DNA from: Agromyces kandeliae
Lineage (GTDB): Bacteria > Actinomycetota > Actinomycetes > Actinomycetales > Microbacteriaceae
Reading direction: 5' to 3'
DNA length: 64,000 bases
Assembly: GCF_009674665.1 (NCBI RefSeq)
Contig: NZ_WKJD01000012.1
Coordinates: 310,001 to 374,000, forward strand
How positions within the stretch are numbered: position 1 is the stretch's first letter; the number at the start of each line of letters is the position of its first letter. Positions 55,938 to 63,999 of the stretch are shown one piece after another. The position numbers and the translations under genes are program-made. A model generated the notes under the pieces. The model worked only from the letters and a program-made list of their open reading frames with translations. It was not told the origin of the DNA and ran no database searches.

Positions 55938-56685
55938 GCACAAGCAGGCCATCGTCACCGGAGGAGCGGGCGGCATCGGCCGTGCGACCGCGAAGGCCCT
56001 CGCAGCCGAGGGCGCCGCGGTCGCGGTCGTCGACCTGAACGGCGAGGCAGCCGAGGCGGTGGCCGCGGAGATCCGCGACGCGGGGTTCACTGCGATCGCC
56101 GTGCAGGCCGACGTCTCGAGCGAGGCGGACATCGAGCGGGTGGTCGAGACGACCGCGGCCGCGTTCGGCGGCGTGAACGTCGTCTTCAACAACGCGGGCA
56201 TCATCCGTCGAACCACCGCGATCGAGACCTCCGTGGAGGAGTGGGATCGCGTCTTCGGCGTGAACGTCCGCTCGATCTTCCTCATGGCCAAGCACGTCGT
56301 GCCGGTCATGGCCGCCGCCGGCGGCGGCTCGATCGTCAACACCGGGTCTGGCTGGGGGCTGAAGGGCGGTGGGCAGGCGATCTCGTACTGCGCCTCGAAG
56401 GGGGCGGTCGTCAACATGACGCGCGCGCTCGCCATCGACCACGGTCCGCAGGGCATCCGCGTGAACTCGGTCAACCCGGGCGACGTGAACACCGGCATGC
56501 TCCGGGACGAGGCGAGCCAACTCGGCCAGGACGCCGACGCGTTCCTCGCCGAGGCGGCCGACCGGCCGCTGCGCCGCATGGGCGAGCCGCGCGAGATCGC
56601 CTCGGCCGTGGTGTGGCTCGCCAGCGACGAGTCGAGCTACGTCACCGGGTCCGCGCTCGTCGTCGACGGCGGCGGGATCGCGTAG
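55927..56685 (+). CDS. Short-chain dehydrogenase/reductase
   Basis: This 252-residue classical SDR has TGGAGGIG (cofactor loop), NNAGII, the catalytic Ser (TGSGWGL region) and YCASK, with Tyr and Lys intact. Asp after the second strand (VVDLNG) favours NAD over NADP. It begins at ATG 55927 with a perfect AAGGAG site 6 bp upstream, inside the end of the previous gene. It is last in the GH42-gcvPA-gcvPB-kinase-SDR run. Sugar or polyol oxidation is a reasonable guess. Confidence 0.9.
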   Translation: MRLEHKQAIVTGGAGGIGRATAKALAAEGAAVAVVDLNGEAAEAVAAEIRDAGFTAIAVQADVSSEADIERVVETTAAAFGGVNVVFNNAGIIRRTTAIETSVEEWDRVFGVNVRSIFLMAKHVVPVMAAAGGGSIVNTGSGWGLKGGGQAISYCASKGAVVNMTRALAIDHGPQGIRVNSVNPGDVNTGMLRDEASQLGQDADAFLAEAADRPLRRMGEPREIASAVVWLASDESSYVTGSALVVDGGGIA

Positions 56686-56743
56686 CCGTCGACGGGCTTC
56701 GACGGGTGCTCGGGGGCTACGCGCCCCGGGCGCCCGCGGACGC

Positions 56744-56914
56744 TCAGCGCCCCCCGAAGTCCTCCTCGTCGTCCTCGGGGTCGGCGACCTCCTCCATCAC
56801 GAACTCGACGTCGTCCTCGCCGACGCCCTCCGCCTCGAGCTCCTCCTCGTATTCGACCTCGGCCTCCTGGCCCCGGCTGAACGGGCCCTCGAGCGGATCG
56901 ACGAAGCTGGTCAT
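56744..56914 (-). CDS. Small acidic protein
   Basis: A 56-residue frame starting MTSFVDPLEGPFSRGQEAEV and rich in Glu/Asp (about 40%) to its end. An AGGGGG site precedes the ATG by 6 bases. Small acidic proteins like this are common in Microbacteriaceae; function unknown. The low probability of such composition in non-coding GC-rich DNA supports it being real. Confidence 0.65.
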   Translation of the reverse strand: MTSFVDPLEGPFSRGQEAEVEYEEELEAEGVGEDDVEFVMEEVADPEDDEEDFGGR

Positions 56915-57018
56915 GGCATCCCCCTTCGGCTGGCCCTCCCGGTGGTCGGGTGGCCGCGTGCCCTCAGGCTAGACCCGGGACCCTGTGCTGCGGAACGGGG
57001 TCGCAGGAACCTCGCACG

Positions 57019-58029
57019 TCACCGGCGCGGGAGTGCGAGGATCCGCTCGAACGCGGCATCCGTCACCCGGTCGACGACCTGCAGTCCGGGGTGCGCGTCG
57101 TGGAACTCGACGATGCGCCGAGCGCCCTCGTCGAACGTGATCGTCGTGCGGAACTCGGGCACGAGCGCCTTCACCTTCGCGTTGTCGAAGACCATCGAGT
57201 GCGCCTTGTCCCCGAGGAGACCGGGCCCCCAGTCGGGGTGCAGGGCGGCGATGGTGTCGGACGCCACGTGCACGAGCTCGGCGTCGGGTGCACCCGACGC
57301 ATCGGCGAGCCAGCGGTAGATCTGGTTCCACGTCGGCGCGTGGTCGCCCGTGATGTGGAACGCGTCGCCGACGGCCATCGGGTTGCCGAGGAGCCCGACG
57401 AACGCGACCGCGAAGTCGTCGTGGTGGGTGATCGTCCAGAGGCTCGTGCCGTCGCCGTGGACGACCACGGGTCGCCCGGCGCGCATGCGCGCGAGGTCGG
57501 TCCAGTGCCCGAGCGTGGGGATCAGCGTCGCGTCGTACGTGTGCGATGGGCGCACGATCGTCGCGGGGACGCCGCGTTGGCGCACGGCGTCGACGAGCAA
57601 CTGCTCGCACGCGATCTTGTCGCGCGAGTACTGCCATTCGGGATTCACGAGCGGCGTGGACTCGGTGACCGGCAGGCGGCTCGGCGGCGTCTGGTAGGCC
57701 GACGCCGAGCTGATGAAGACGTACTGGCCGATCCGCCCCTCGAAGAGGTCGAGGTCGGCCTGCACGTGCTCGGGCGTGAAGGCGAGGAACTCGCAGACGA
57801 CGTCGAACTCGAGCGGGTCGGCCGTGCCGCGGCCCAGCGCCGCGCGCACGGTGTCGGGGCGACGGATGTCTCCGACGACCTGCCGCACGTCGGCCGGGAG
57901 CGGCCGCAGGCTCGACGAGCCGCCCCGGTTCAGCACGGTCACGTCGTGGCCCACCTCGACCGCGCGTCTCACGCAGGCGGAACTGATGACGCCGCTGCCG
58001 CCGATGAACAGGATCCGCTTCGCGCTCAT
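57019..58029 (-). CDS. NAD-dependent epimerase/dehydratase family protein
   Basis: This 336-residue extended SDR starts with the Rossmann motif ILFIGGSGVISSACVRRA. ISSASAYQTP and YSRDK supply the Ser and Tyr-Lys of the active site. TITHHDDFAVAFVGLLGN and AFHITGDHAPTWNQIY resemble isoflavone reductase-like and CSP41-like epimerases. The substrate is unknown. It lies downstream of the SDR at 58145-59227 but behind a strong hairpin, so it may be separately expressed. Confidence 0.87.
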   Translation of the reverse strand: MSAKRILFIGGSGVISSACVRRAVEVGHDVTVLNRGGSSSLRPLPADVRQVVGDIRRPDTVRAALGRGTADPLEFDVVCEFLAFTPEHVQADLDLFEGRIGQYVFISSASAYQTPPSRLPVTESTPLVNPEWQYSRDKIACEQLLVDAVRQRGVPATIVRPSHTYDATLIPTLGHWTDLARMRAGRPVVVHGDGTSLWTITHHDDFAVAFVGLLGNPMAVGDAFHITGDHAPTWNQIYRWLADASGAPDAELVHVASDTIAALHPDWGPGLLGDKAHSMVFDNAKVKALVPEFRTTITFDEGARRIVEFHDAHPGLQVVDRVTDAAFERILALPRR

Positions 58030-58072
58030 GGCCCCATGGTGTCACCGCACCTCGGGGTCGCGCACGACGGGT

Positions 58073-58112
58073 GCGGCGCCGGAGCGGGGGTGTCGCCCCG
58101 CTCCGGCGCCGC
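58073..58112. terminator. Very strong hairpin terminator downstream of the SDR gene
   Basis: A perfect 17-bp stem (58073-58089 with 58096-58112) surrounds the loop GTGTCG. Stem arms read GCGGCGCCGGAGCGGGG and its complement. It separates the SDR at 58145-59227 from the epimerase gene. Confidence 0.82.
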
Positions 58113-58144
58113 GGTCCGGGTCGCGGCGCTCGGCCGCTGCCGGG

Positions 58145-59227
58145 TCAGGCAGCCGACCAGCCGCCGTCCGACGCCAGCACGACGCCGTTGATGTTCACGC
58201 CGTCGTCGGAGAGCAGGAAGGTGATCGACGCGGCGAGGGCCTCGGCCTCGGCGGCATCCGGAAGCACCGCCATGGCCTGGCGCACGCGCTGCGCGCCGAG
58301 CGGCGATGCGAACGTCGCCTCGATGTTCGTGATGGTGGGGCCGGGTGCGACGGCGTTCACGCGGAGGCCGCTCGGGCCGTACATGAACGCGGTCGACTTG
58401 GTGAGGCCGACCACGGCGTGCTTCGAGGCGGTGTAGGCGACGCCCGCCGCGGAGCCGCGGAGGGCCGCCTCGGACGCGGTGTTGACGATCGAGCCGTAGC
58501 CCTGTGCGAGCATGCCGGGCACGACGGCGCGCATGAGCTTCATGGTGCCGTCGACGTTCACGCGCATGACGCGCTCCCACACGGCGTCGGTGAGCTCGCC
58601 GATCGGGGTCATGTCGTCCATGATTCCGGCGATGTTGGCGAGGCCGTCGATGCGGTCGCCTGCGGCGGCGAGGATCTCGGCGATCTTCGCGTCGTCGGTG
58701 ATGTCGGCGACGAGCGTCACGACGTCGGCGCCGTCGTGCTCGGCCGCGAACTCGTCCAGGCGCTCCTGCGAGACGTCGATGGCGACGACCTTGCCGCCCT
58801 CGCGCACGATGCGCGAGGCGGTGGCCCGGCCGATGCCCGAACCGGCGCCGGTGACGATGACGGTCTTGCCGGTGAAGCGGCCCTGGTCGATGCGCTCGAC
58901 CCACTCGGGGCGCTCGACGGCGTCGTCTGCGGCGTCTCCGGGCTCCGCAGTGTCGGTCGCCTCGGTCGCGGGGGCGGATGCCGCGGGCGCGCCGGCCGGG
59001 ACGTCGCCCGCAGCGGCGCGCGCGACGAGCTGGTCGACCATCTCCTGCGAGAAGGACCCCTTGCTGAGCTTGATGAGGCGCTTGAGCGCGAGGCGGTGCA
59101 CCGGACGGAGGACGTCGGGGTCCTGCCCGGCCTGCGAGAGGAGGTCGCGGATGATGGGGCCGCCGACGGGGTCCTCGAGCCAGGTCTTGATCGAGGAGTC
59201 GCCGGTGAGGGGCTTGCTGGGGCTCAT
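58145..59227 (-). CDS. SDR oxidoreductase with N-terminal helical extension
   Basis: This 360-residue protein has a C-terminal SDR domain (about 110-360) with TGAGSGIGRA, NIAGIMDD, Ser in NTASEAA and YTASK. The first 75 residues (PLTGDSSIKTWLEDPVGGPI, IRDLLSQAGQD, then FSQEMVDQLVAR) form a separate helical module that resembles small segments attached to some actinobacterial glycoside hydrolases; this is tentative. An Ala/Thr-rich linker joins the parts. The ATG at 59227 has GAAGGA upstream. It is divergent from a TetR gene and shares its operator. Confidence 0.85.
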   Translation of the reverse strand: MSPSKPLTGDSSIKTWLEDPVGGPIIRDLLSQAGQDPDVLRPVHRLALKRLIKLSKGSFSQEMVDQLVARAAAGDVPAGAPAASAPATEATDTAEPGDAADDAVERPEWVERIDQGRFTGKTVIVTGAGSGIGRATASRIVREGGKVVAIDVSQERLDEFAAEHDGADVVTLVADITDDAKIAEILAAAGDRIDGLANIAGIMDDMTPIGELTDAVWERVMRVNVDGTMKLMRAVVPGMLAQGYGSIVNTASEAALRGSAAGVAYTASKHAVVGLTKSTAFMYGPSGLRVNAVAPGPTITNIEATFASPLGAQRVRQAMAVLPDAAEAEALAASITFLLSDDGVNINGVVLASDGGWSAA

Positions 59228-59270
59228 GAGGGGTTCCTTCTGTTTCTCTCGGTCCGTGTCCGCGGAGGAC

Positions 59271-59290
59271 ACCGGACAGCTCTGTCCGGT
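59271..59290. promoter_or_regulatory. TetR-type operator palindrome
   Basis: ACCGGACAGCTCTGTCCGGT consists of 9-bp perfect inverted half-sites (ACCGGACAG/CTGTCCGGT) around CT. It lies between the divergent SDR and TetR genes, 15 bp before the TetR start, and is a likely binding site for that regulator. Confidence 0.85.
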
Positions 59291-59305
59291 AGTAATCTAG
59301 CACCC

Positions 59306-59893
59306 ATGTCCGAGAGTCCACAGGGAGAAGGTCCCAGGCCGCGCAAGCCGAACCTCGGCCCGAGCGCGGGGCCCGCCAACCGTCGCGCCCTGCTCGCCGC
59401 CGCGCGCGAGATCTTCGCCGCCGACGGCCTCTCCGCACCCTTCAGCGCGATCGCCAAGCGCGCCGGCGTCGGGCAGGGCAGCCTCTACCGGCACTTCCCC
59501 GACCGCCTCTCGCTCGCGGTCGCCGTCTACGAGGAGAACCTCGACGAGCTCGAGGCCGCGGTCGCCCCGCCCGACGCCGGACTCGACGCACTCCTCCAGG
59601 GCGTGATCGCGCAGGCCATCGTGTCGACGGCGCTGATCGACCTCATCACCGCCCACCCGCACGACCCGCGCGTCGAGCGGCTCGGGGGCCGCGTCCGCGA
59701 CATCGCGGTCGCCGCCGTCGAGCACGAGCGGGCTGCAGGCAGGTTCGGCGAGCACGTCGACGTCGAGGACGTGCTCCTCGCGATCTCGATGCTCGCCGGC
59801 CTCGTCGCACGGACCGAGCCGGCCGAGCGCGCCGCAACCGCCGACCGGGCGTGGGAGCTGCTGCACGCGGCGTTCGTGCCGCGCACGGCCTAG
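59306..59893 (+). CDS. TetR family transcriptional regulator
   Basis: This 195-residue repressor has an N-terminal helix-turn-helix (about 28-75): RRALLAAAREIFAADGLSAP, then FSAIAKRAGVGQGSLYRHFP. The C-terminal domain (about 85-190) should bind a small molecule. The basic N-terminus is typical. It is divergent from the SDR at 58145-59227 and its probable operator lies between them, so it should regulate that SDR and itself. It converges on and overlaps the LigD-Pol gene by 4 bases. Confidence 0.92.
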   Translation: MSESPQGEGPRPRKPNLGPSAGPANRRALLAAAREIFAADGLSAPFSAIAKRAGVGQGSLYRHFPDRLSLAVAVYEENLDELEAAVAPPDAGLDALLQGVIAQAIVSTALIDLITAHPHDPRVERLGGRVRDIAVAAVEHERAAGRFGEHVDVEDVLLAISMLAGLVARTEPAERAATADRAWELLHAAFVPRTA

Positions 59894-61200
59894 GCGCCGG
59901 CTCCCTCCGACGCGGCGTCGCCTGCGGGACCGACCCGCCCGCCTCGATCGGGCCCGTCGGAGCCGCCCGGCCACCGCCCGGCCCACGGGTCGTAGTCGGC
60001 GAGCAGCGGGCCCTGCTCGGGACGCTGCGCCTCGGGCACGTGCTGGAGGTTCACCCGCACGCGATACCAGAGCGAGCTCGACCCGCGCATGCCGTCGACG
60101 AGCACGTCGGCGGGCGCGAGGTGCGCCACGACGACGGGATTCGCCGCCTTCCAGCGTTCGAGCGCATCGAGCGCCTCGGGCTTCGTCTCGGTGCGGGCGA
60201 CCTCGATGAGCGGCATCGTCGAGACCCGGCGGCCCGATCCGTCGCCGCGCGATGCGCCACGCGGGGCCTTCTCCGCGGGGCCGAGCTCCTCCGCCAGGCG
60301 GAGCAGCCCCTCGAGCGACCCGACCGCGTCGTCGATCCCATCGTGCGGGTCGCCGCGCTCGCCGAAGCGCTGGAGCACCGTCGAGACCGTGAACTCCTCT
60401 GGTCGCCTCGAGCGCACCTCGTCCCAGTCGAGCGGCGTCGAGACCCGAGCGTCGGGCAGCGGGCGAACCGAGTAGGCGGATGCCACGGTGCGGTCCTTCG
60501 CGTTCTGGTTGAAGTCGACGAACACGCTCTCGCCGCGCTCCTCCTTCCACCACCGGGCCGACGCGAGCCCGGGCGCCCGCCGTTCGACCTCGCGCGCGAG
60601 CGCCTCGGCGGCGAGCCGCACCTCGCGGAAGTCCCAGCGGGGCTCGATGCGCACGAGCAGGTGGATCCCGCGCGAGCCGGACGTCTTCGGCCAGCCGACG
60701 AGCCCGTGGTCTTCGAGCACGTCGCGCGCGACCATCGCGACGTCGACGATCTGCGACCAGTCGACGCCGGGCATCGGGTCGAGGTCCACGCGGAGCTCGT
60801 CGGGGTGGTCGAGGTCCTCGGCCCGCACGGGGTGCGGGTTGAGGTCGAGGCATCCGAGGTTCACGACCCAGGCCAGGCCGGCGGCATCCCGCACGACGGC
60901 CTCCTCGGCCGAGGTGCCGCGCGCGTACTGCAGCGTGGCGGTGTCGATGAAGCCGGGGTGGTTCTCCGGCACGCGCTTCTGGAAGAACGGCTCGGCGTCG
61001 ATGCCCTTCACGAACCGCTTGAGCACCATCGGCCGGCCGCCGGCGCCGCGGAGCGCGCCGTCCGCCACGGCGAGGTAGTACTCCACGAGGTCGAGCTTGG
61101 TCAGGCCGGGCTCGGGGAAGACGACCCGGCCGGGATGGCTGACGCGGACCTCGTGGCCCCCGACCTCGAGGACCACGGCGTCGTCGCTGCGCGCAGGCAT
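59890..61200 (-). CDS. Stand-alone LigD polymerase-domain protein (NHEJ primase-polymerase)
   Basis: This 436-residue protein matches the archaeo-eukaryotic primase-like polymerase domain of LigD: HPGRVVFPEPGLTKLDLVEY, VLKRFVKGIDAEPFFQKR, NLGCLDLNPHPVRAED, the metal-binding DLDP in ELRVDLDPMPG and TSGSRGIHLLVRI. Ligase and 3'-phosphoesterase domains are absent. A C-terminal extension of about 130 residues (RVSTMPLIEVARTETKPEAL) follows. No ku or ligD lies nearby. The enzyme probably adds nucleotides during non-homologous end joining. Confidence 0.9.
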   Translation of the reverse strand: MPARSDDAVVLEVGGHEVRVSHPGRVVFPEPGLTKLDLVEYYLAVADGALRGAGGRPMVLKRFVKGIDAEPFFQKRVPENHPGFIDTATLQYARGTSAEEAVVRDAAGLAWVVNLGCLDLNPHPVRAEDLDHPDELRVDLDPMPGVDWSQIVDVAMVARDVLEDHGLVGWPKTSGSRGIHLLVRIEPRWDFREVRLAAEALAREVERRAPGLASARWWKEERGESVFVDFNQNAKDRTVASAYSVRPLPDARVSTPLDWDEVRSRRPEEFTVSTVLQRFGERGDPHDGIDDAVGSLEGLLRLAEELGPAEKAPRGASRGDGSGRRVSTMPLIEVARTETKPEALDALERWKAANPVVVAHLAPADVLVDGMRGSSSLWYRVRVNLQHVPEAQRPEQGPLLADYDPWAGRWPGGSDGPDRGGRVGPAGDAASEGAGA

Positions 61201-61209
61201 GACACCACG

Positions 61210-62217
61210 CTAGGGGGTGACGGCCGTCGGGGCGCCCTCCGGTCCGCCGGAGTCCGCGCCCGAGTCGCCGGCCCGGGGCGGGTCCACCCGGTCGCCCGGT
61301 TCGTCGTCGTCACGTGCCGAGGCGGTGTCGTCGTCGCGCACCGGGGCGCGTCGCAGCTGCAGGAGGATCGCGGCGGCGAGGCAGGATGCCCCGACGAGCG
61401 CGAGCAGCGAGCCGACCGACGAGACGTCGCCGTCGACGGCCGCGAACGCGTCGGCGAGGTTCAGCCCGATCGCGAACCCGGCCCACCAGAGGAAGAACGT
61501 CGTCGCGTGGATGAGGAGCAGCCCGACCGTGACCACGTCGTGCGTCGTCACGAGCCCGCGCCGCGAACCCTGGATCGCGACGATCGACCCCGCCACGGTC
61601 GCGAGCGTGGCGCCGAGTGCCCAGACGAACGGCCCGCCGTCGATCACCCCGTACTGCTCGACCAGGATCCCGTAGATCTGCGCGAGCGAGAGTTCGGGCA
61701 CGGCCGCCATCGGATTCCAGACGAGGAGGTGCAACGTGCCGAGCGCGATCACCGCGAGCTCGGCGGCCGCGAGGACCGCGACCGCGATCGCCACGCGATC
61801 GGTGCGGCTCGGATCGCCCCGGCGCTCGGACAGGCCGAGCGCGATGATCGCGTAGCCGCCCACGGCGGCCGCGAGGGCGAGCAGGATCAGGAACGGCGAG
61901 TCGCCGACGCCGGTGAACTGCACCGCGATGGGAGCTGCGACGGCCGCGACGACGGCGGTCCACCGCCGCCATGCCCGCGGCTCGCCGGCGGTGATGAGCA
62001 GCAGCAGGCCGAGCGGGAGCGCGCCCCACACCGCGACGACCTCGATCACGTCGGACAGCGTGCCGACGATGGTGCGCTGGGCCGCCGAGGCGAACCCCGG
62101 CACGGCGAGGTCGACCGACACGCTCGTCGCCGCCATCACGACCGCGACCGCGAGGAACGATGCACCGGCGCGGGCGCGCCGTCCGGCGAACACTCCGTTC
62201 CGCGGCATCCGGGTCAT
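61210..62217 (-). CDS. Polytopic membrane protein of unknown function
   Basis: This 335-residue protein has about eight predicted membrane helices (ASFLAVAVVMAATSVSVDLA, VVAVWGALPLGLLLLITAGE, FLILLALAAAVGGYAIIALGL, VTVGLLLIHATTFFLWWAGF among them). The C-terminal 55 residues are hydrophilic and Asp/Pro-rich. I do not recognise the family. The ATG at 62217 has GAGG 6 bp upstream. The next gene to the left (LigD-Pol) begins 9 bp after its stop, so they may be co-transcribed. Confidence 0.7.
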   Translation of the reverse strand: MTRMPRNGVFAGRRARAGASFLAVAVVMAATSVSVDLAVPGFASAAQRTIVGTLSDVIEVVAVWGALPLGLLLLITAGEPRAWRRWTAVVAAVAAPIAVQFTGVGDSPFLILLALAAAVGGYAIIALGLSERRGDPSRTDRVAIAVAVLAAAELAVIALGTLHLLVWNPMAAVPELSLAQIYGILVEQYGVIDGGPFVWALGATLATVAGSIVAIQGSRRGLVTTHDVVTVGLLLIHATTFFLWWAGFAIGLNLADAFAAVDGDVSSVGSLLALVGASCLAAAILLQLRRAPVRDDDTASARDDDEPGDRVDPPRAGDSGADSGGPEGAPTAVTP

Positions 62218-62303
62218 GACGACCTCATCTCGTGTCCGGCAGCAGGTGCTCCCGTCCCCACCATGGCACGGATCACGGGGCGGCGGAAGCGCCGCGGACG
62301 CGC

Positions 62304-62777
62304 TCAGGTCGAGCGTGCGGTGCCGGCCTCCGGGGCGTGGTCGCGATGCACGCTCGCGTGCGCCCACGGGTGCAGGATGTCGAGTTGCACCATGGTCGCC
62401 GCGAGCTCGACGAGCCCCAGGCCGAAGTACACCGCCTGCAGCGGACTGAACGGGATGAACACCATCTGCACGAAGACCCAGACGACCATCCCGAAGCCGG
62501 CGACGGCGCACGCGATCATGGCCCAGCGCATGCGCCGCGAGAGCATCACGAACGCGACGACGTGCGTGCCGCCGACCACGATCGCGAGCACCAGCCCGGG
62601 GACGAGGAACGACGAGAACGGCGAGCCCTCGAGGTACTCCGGCGGGATGGCGATCACGGTGCCGCCGAAGTCGATCACCCCGCCGAGCACCAACGCCGCG
62701 CCGCCGAACACGCTCGTGATGCCCACGAAGATCTGGATCGTGAGCAGCACGCGGCGCGCGATGCCCTGCGTCGTCAT
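62304..62777 (-). CDS. Four-helix membrane protein of unknown function
   Basis: The 157-residue product has four hydrophobic segments (IQIFVGITSVFGGAALVLGG, FLVPGLVLAIVVGGTHVVAF, WAMIACAVAGFGMVVWVFVQ, AVYFGLGLVELAATMV) and a hydrophilic end with several His (HPWAHASVHRDH). PPEYLEGSPFSSFLVPG between helices 1 and 2 is characteristic of similar actinobacterial hypothetical proteins. Function unknown. ATG 62777 has GGGGGTGG upstream. Confidence 0.72.
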   Translation of the reverse strand: MTTQGIARRVLLTIQIFVGITSVFGGAALVLGGVIDFGGTVIAIPPEYLEGSPFSSFLVPGLVLAIVVGGTHVVAFVMLSRRMRWAMIACAVAGFGMVVWVFVQMVFIPFSPLQAVYFGLGLVELAATMVQLDILHPWAHASVHRDHAPEAGTARST

Positions 62778-62880
62778 CGTCGCCACCCCCTTCGACGTGG
62801 GCAGGATCGGCACCAGCCTGCCCGTCCCCCGGCCCGCACGACGGGGCCGAAGGTCATGCGGATGCCTCGGGCCCCCGCCG

Positions 62881-63999
62881 TCAATAGCCCGCCGCAGCGG
62901 GCGGGACCGACCTGGGCGGGGGGTCGGGCGCACCGTCGTCGCCCGGATCGGTCGCACGTGCGAGCGCCTGCTCCAGGTCGCGCGCGAGGTCGTCGACGTG
63001 CTCGAGTCCGACCGAGAGGCGGATGAGGCCCTCCGGGATGGTCTGCGCCTCGGCCGGCCAGCGCCGACGGCGTTCGAGCTGCGACTCGACGCCGCCGAGG
63101 CTCGTCGAGTGCACCCACACCCGGGTCGACGTGGCGACGCGCTCGGCGGCATCCGCGCCGCCCCCGATCACGATCGAGACGATCGTGCCGAAGCCGGGGT
63201 AGCGGACCTCCTCGAGCGCGGGGTGGTCCGCGAAGCGGGCGGCGAGCTCGCGCGCATTCGCCTGCGCGCGTTCGAGTCGCACGGGCAGGGTGCGCAGGCC
63301 GCGCAGCGCGAGGAACGCGTCCAGCGGGCCGGGGATCGCGCCGCCGAGGCTCCGGCGGGTCGCGATGCGGTCGCGCAGGTCGTCGTCGCGCGCGATCACC
63401 GCGCCCATGACGACGTCGCTGTGGCCCGAGATCGACTTCGTCGCCGAGTGGACGACGAGGTCGGCGCCCGACTCGAGCGGGCGCTGCAGCAGGGGCGTCG
63501 CGAACGTGTTGTCGACCGCGAACAGCGCGCCGGCCTCGCGTGCGGCCCGACCGATCGCGTCGAGGTCGGCCACCTCGAGCGCGGGGTTGGTCGGCGACTC
63601 GACCCAGACGAGGTCCGCGCCCCTCGCGGCATCCGCCACCGCCTCGGCGTCGCGGACGTCGACGAAGCGCACCGAGACGTCGCGGGTCAGGGCGAGGTCG
63701 TCGAGCAGCCCGATCGTGCCCGTGTACGAGTGCCGCGGGGCGACCACGACACCGCCGGTCGGGACGAGCGCGAGGACCGCCGAGATCGCGCCCATGCCCG
63801 ACGCGAACGCCACGCATCCACCGCCCTCGAGGGCGCCGAGCGCCTCCTCGAACGCGGTCCAGGACGGGTTGCCGTAGCGGCCGTAGGCGGTCGGTCCGCC
63901 CTCGTGGAACGTCGACGCGAGGTGCACGGGGGTGCTCATCGGGCCGTCCGGCTCGCGGGACGGCCGACCGGCGTGCACCGCGACGGTCTCCGGGTGCAT
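62881..63999 (-). CDS. Cystathionine gamma-synthase/lyase family PLP enzyme
   Basis: This 372-residue Cys/Met metabolism enzyme has PLP Lys188 in SATKSISGHSD, the aspartate region AVDNTFATPLLQ, YGRYGNPSWTAFEEAL near the N-terminus, and EGLIRLSVGLEH near the end. Family members perform gamma-synthase, gamma-lyase or O-acetylhomoserine sulphhydrylase reactions in methionine and cysteine metabolism; gamma-synthase/lyase is most likely. The ATG at 63999 lies one base from the window edge, so an upstream start cannot be excluded. A Pro-rich tail ends the protein. Confidence 0.9.
   Translation of the reverse strand: MHPETVAVHAGRPSREPDGPMSTPVHLASTFHEGGPTAYGRYGNPSWTAFEEALGALEGGGCVAFASGMGAISAVLALVPTGGVVVAPRHSYTGTIGLLDDLALTRDVSVRFVDVRDAEAVADAARGADLVWVESPTNPALEVADLDAIGRAAREAGALFAVDNTFATPLLQRPLESGADLVVHSATKSISGHSDVVMGAVIARDDDLRDRIATRRSLGGAIPGPLDAFLALRGLRTLPVRLERAQANARELAARFADHPALEEVRYPGFGTIVSIVIGGGADAAERVATSTRVWVHSTSLGGVESQLERRRRWPAEAQTIPEGLIRLSVGLEHVDDLARDLEQALARATDPGDDGAPDPPPRSVPPAAAGY

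Noticed and set aside
56711-56728. Short GGGGGC/GCCCC hairpin after the SDR gene
   Set aside because: Stem has a bulge and only about 6 pairs in GC-rich DNA; not convincing as a terminator.
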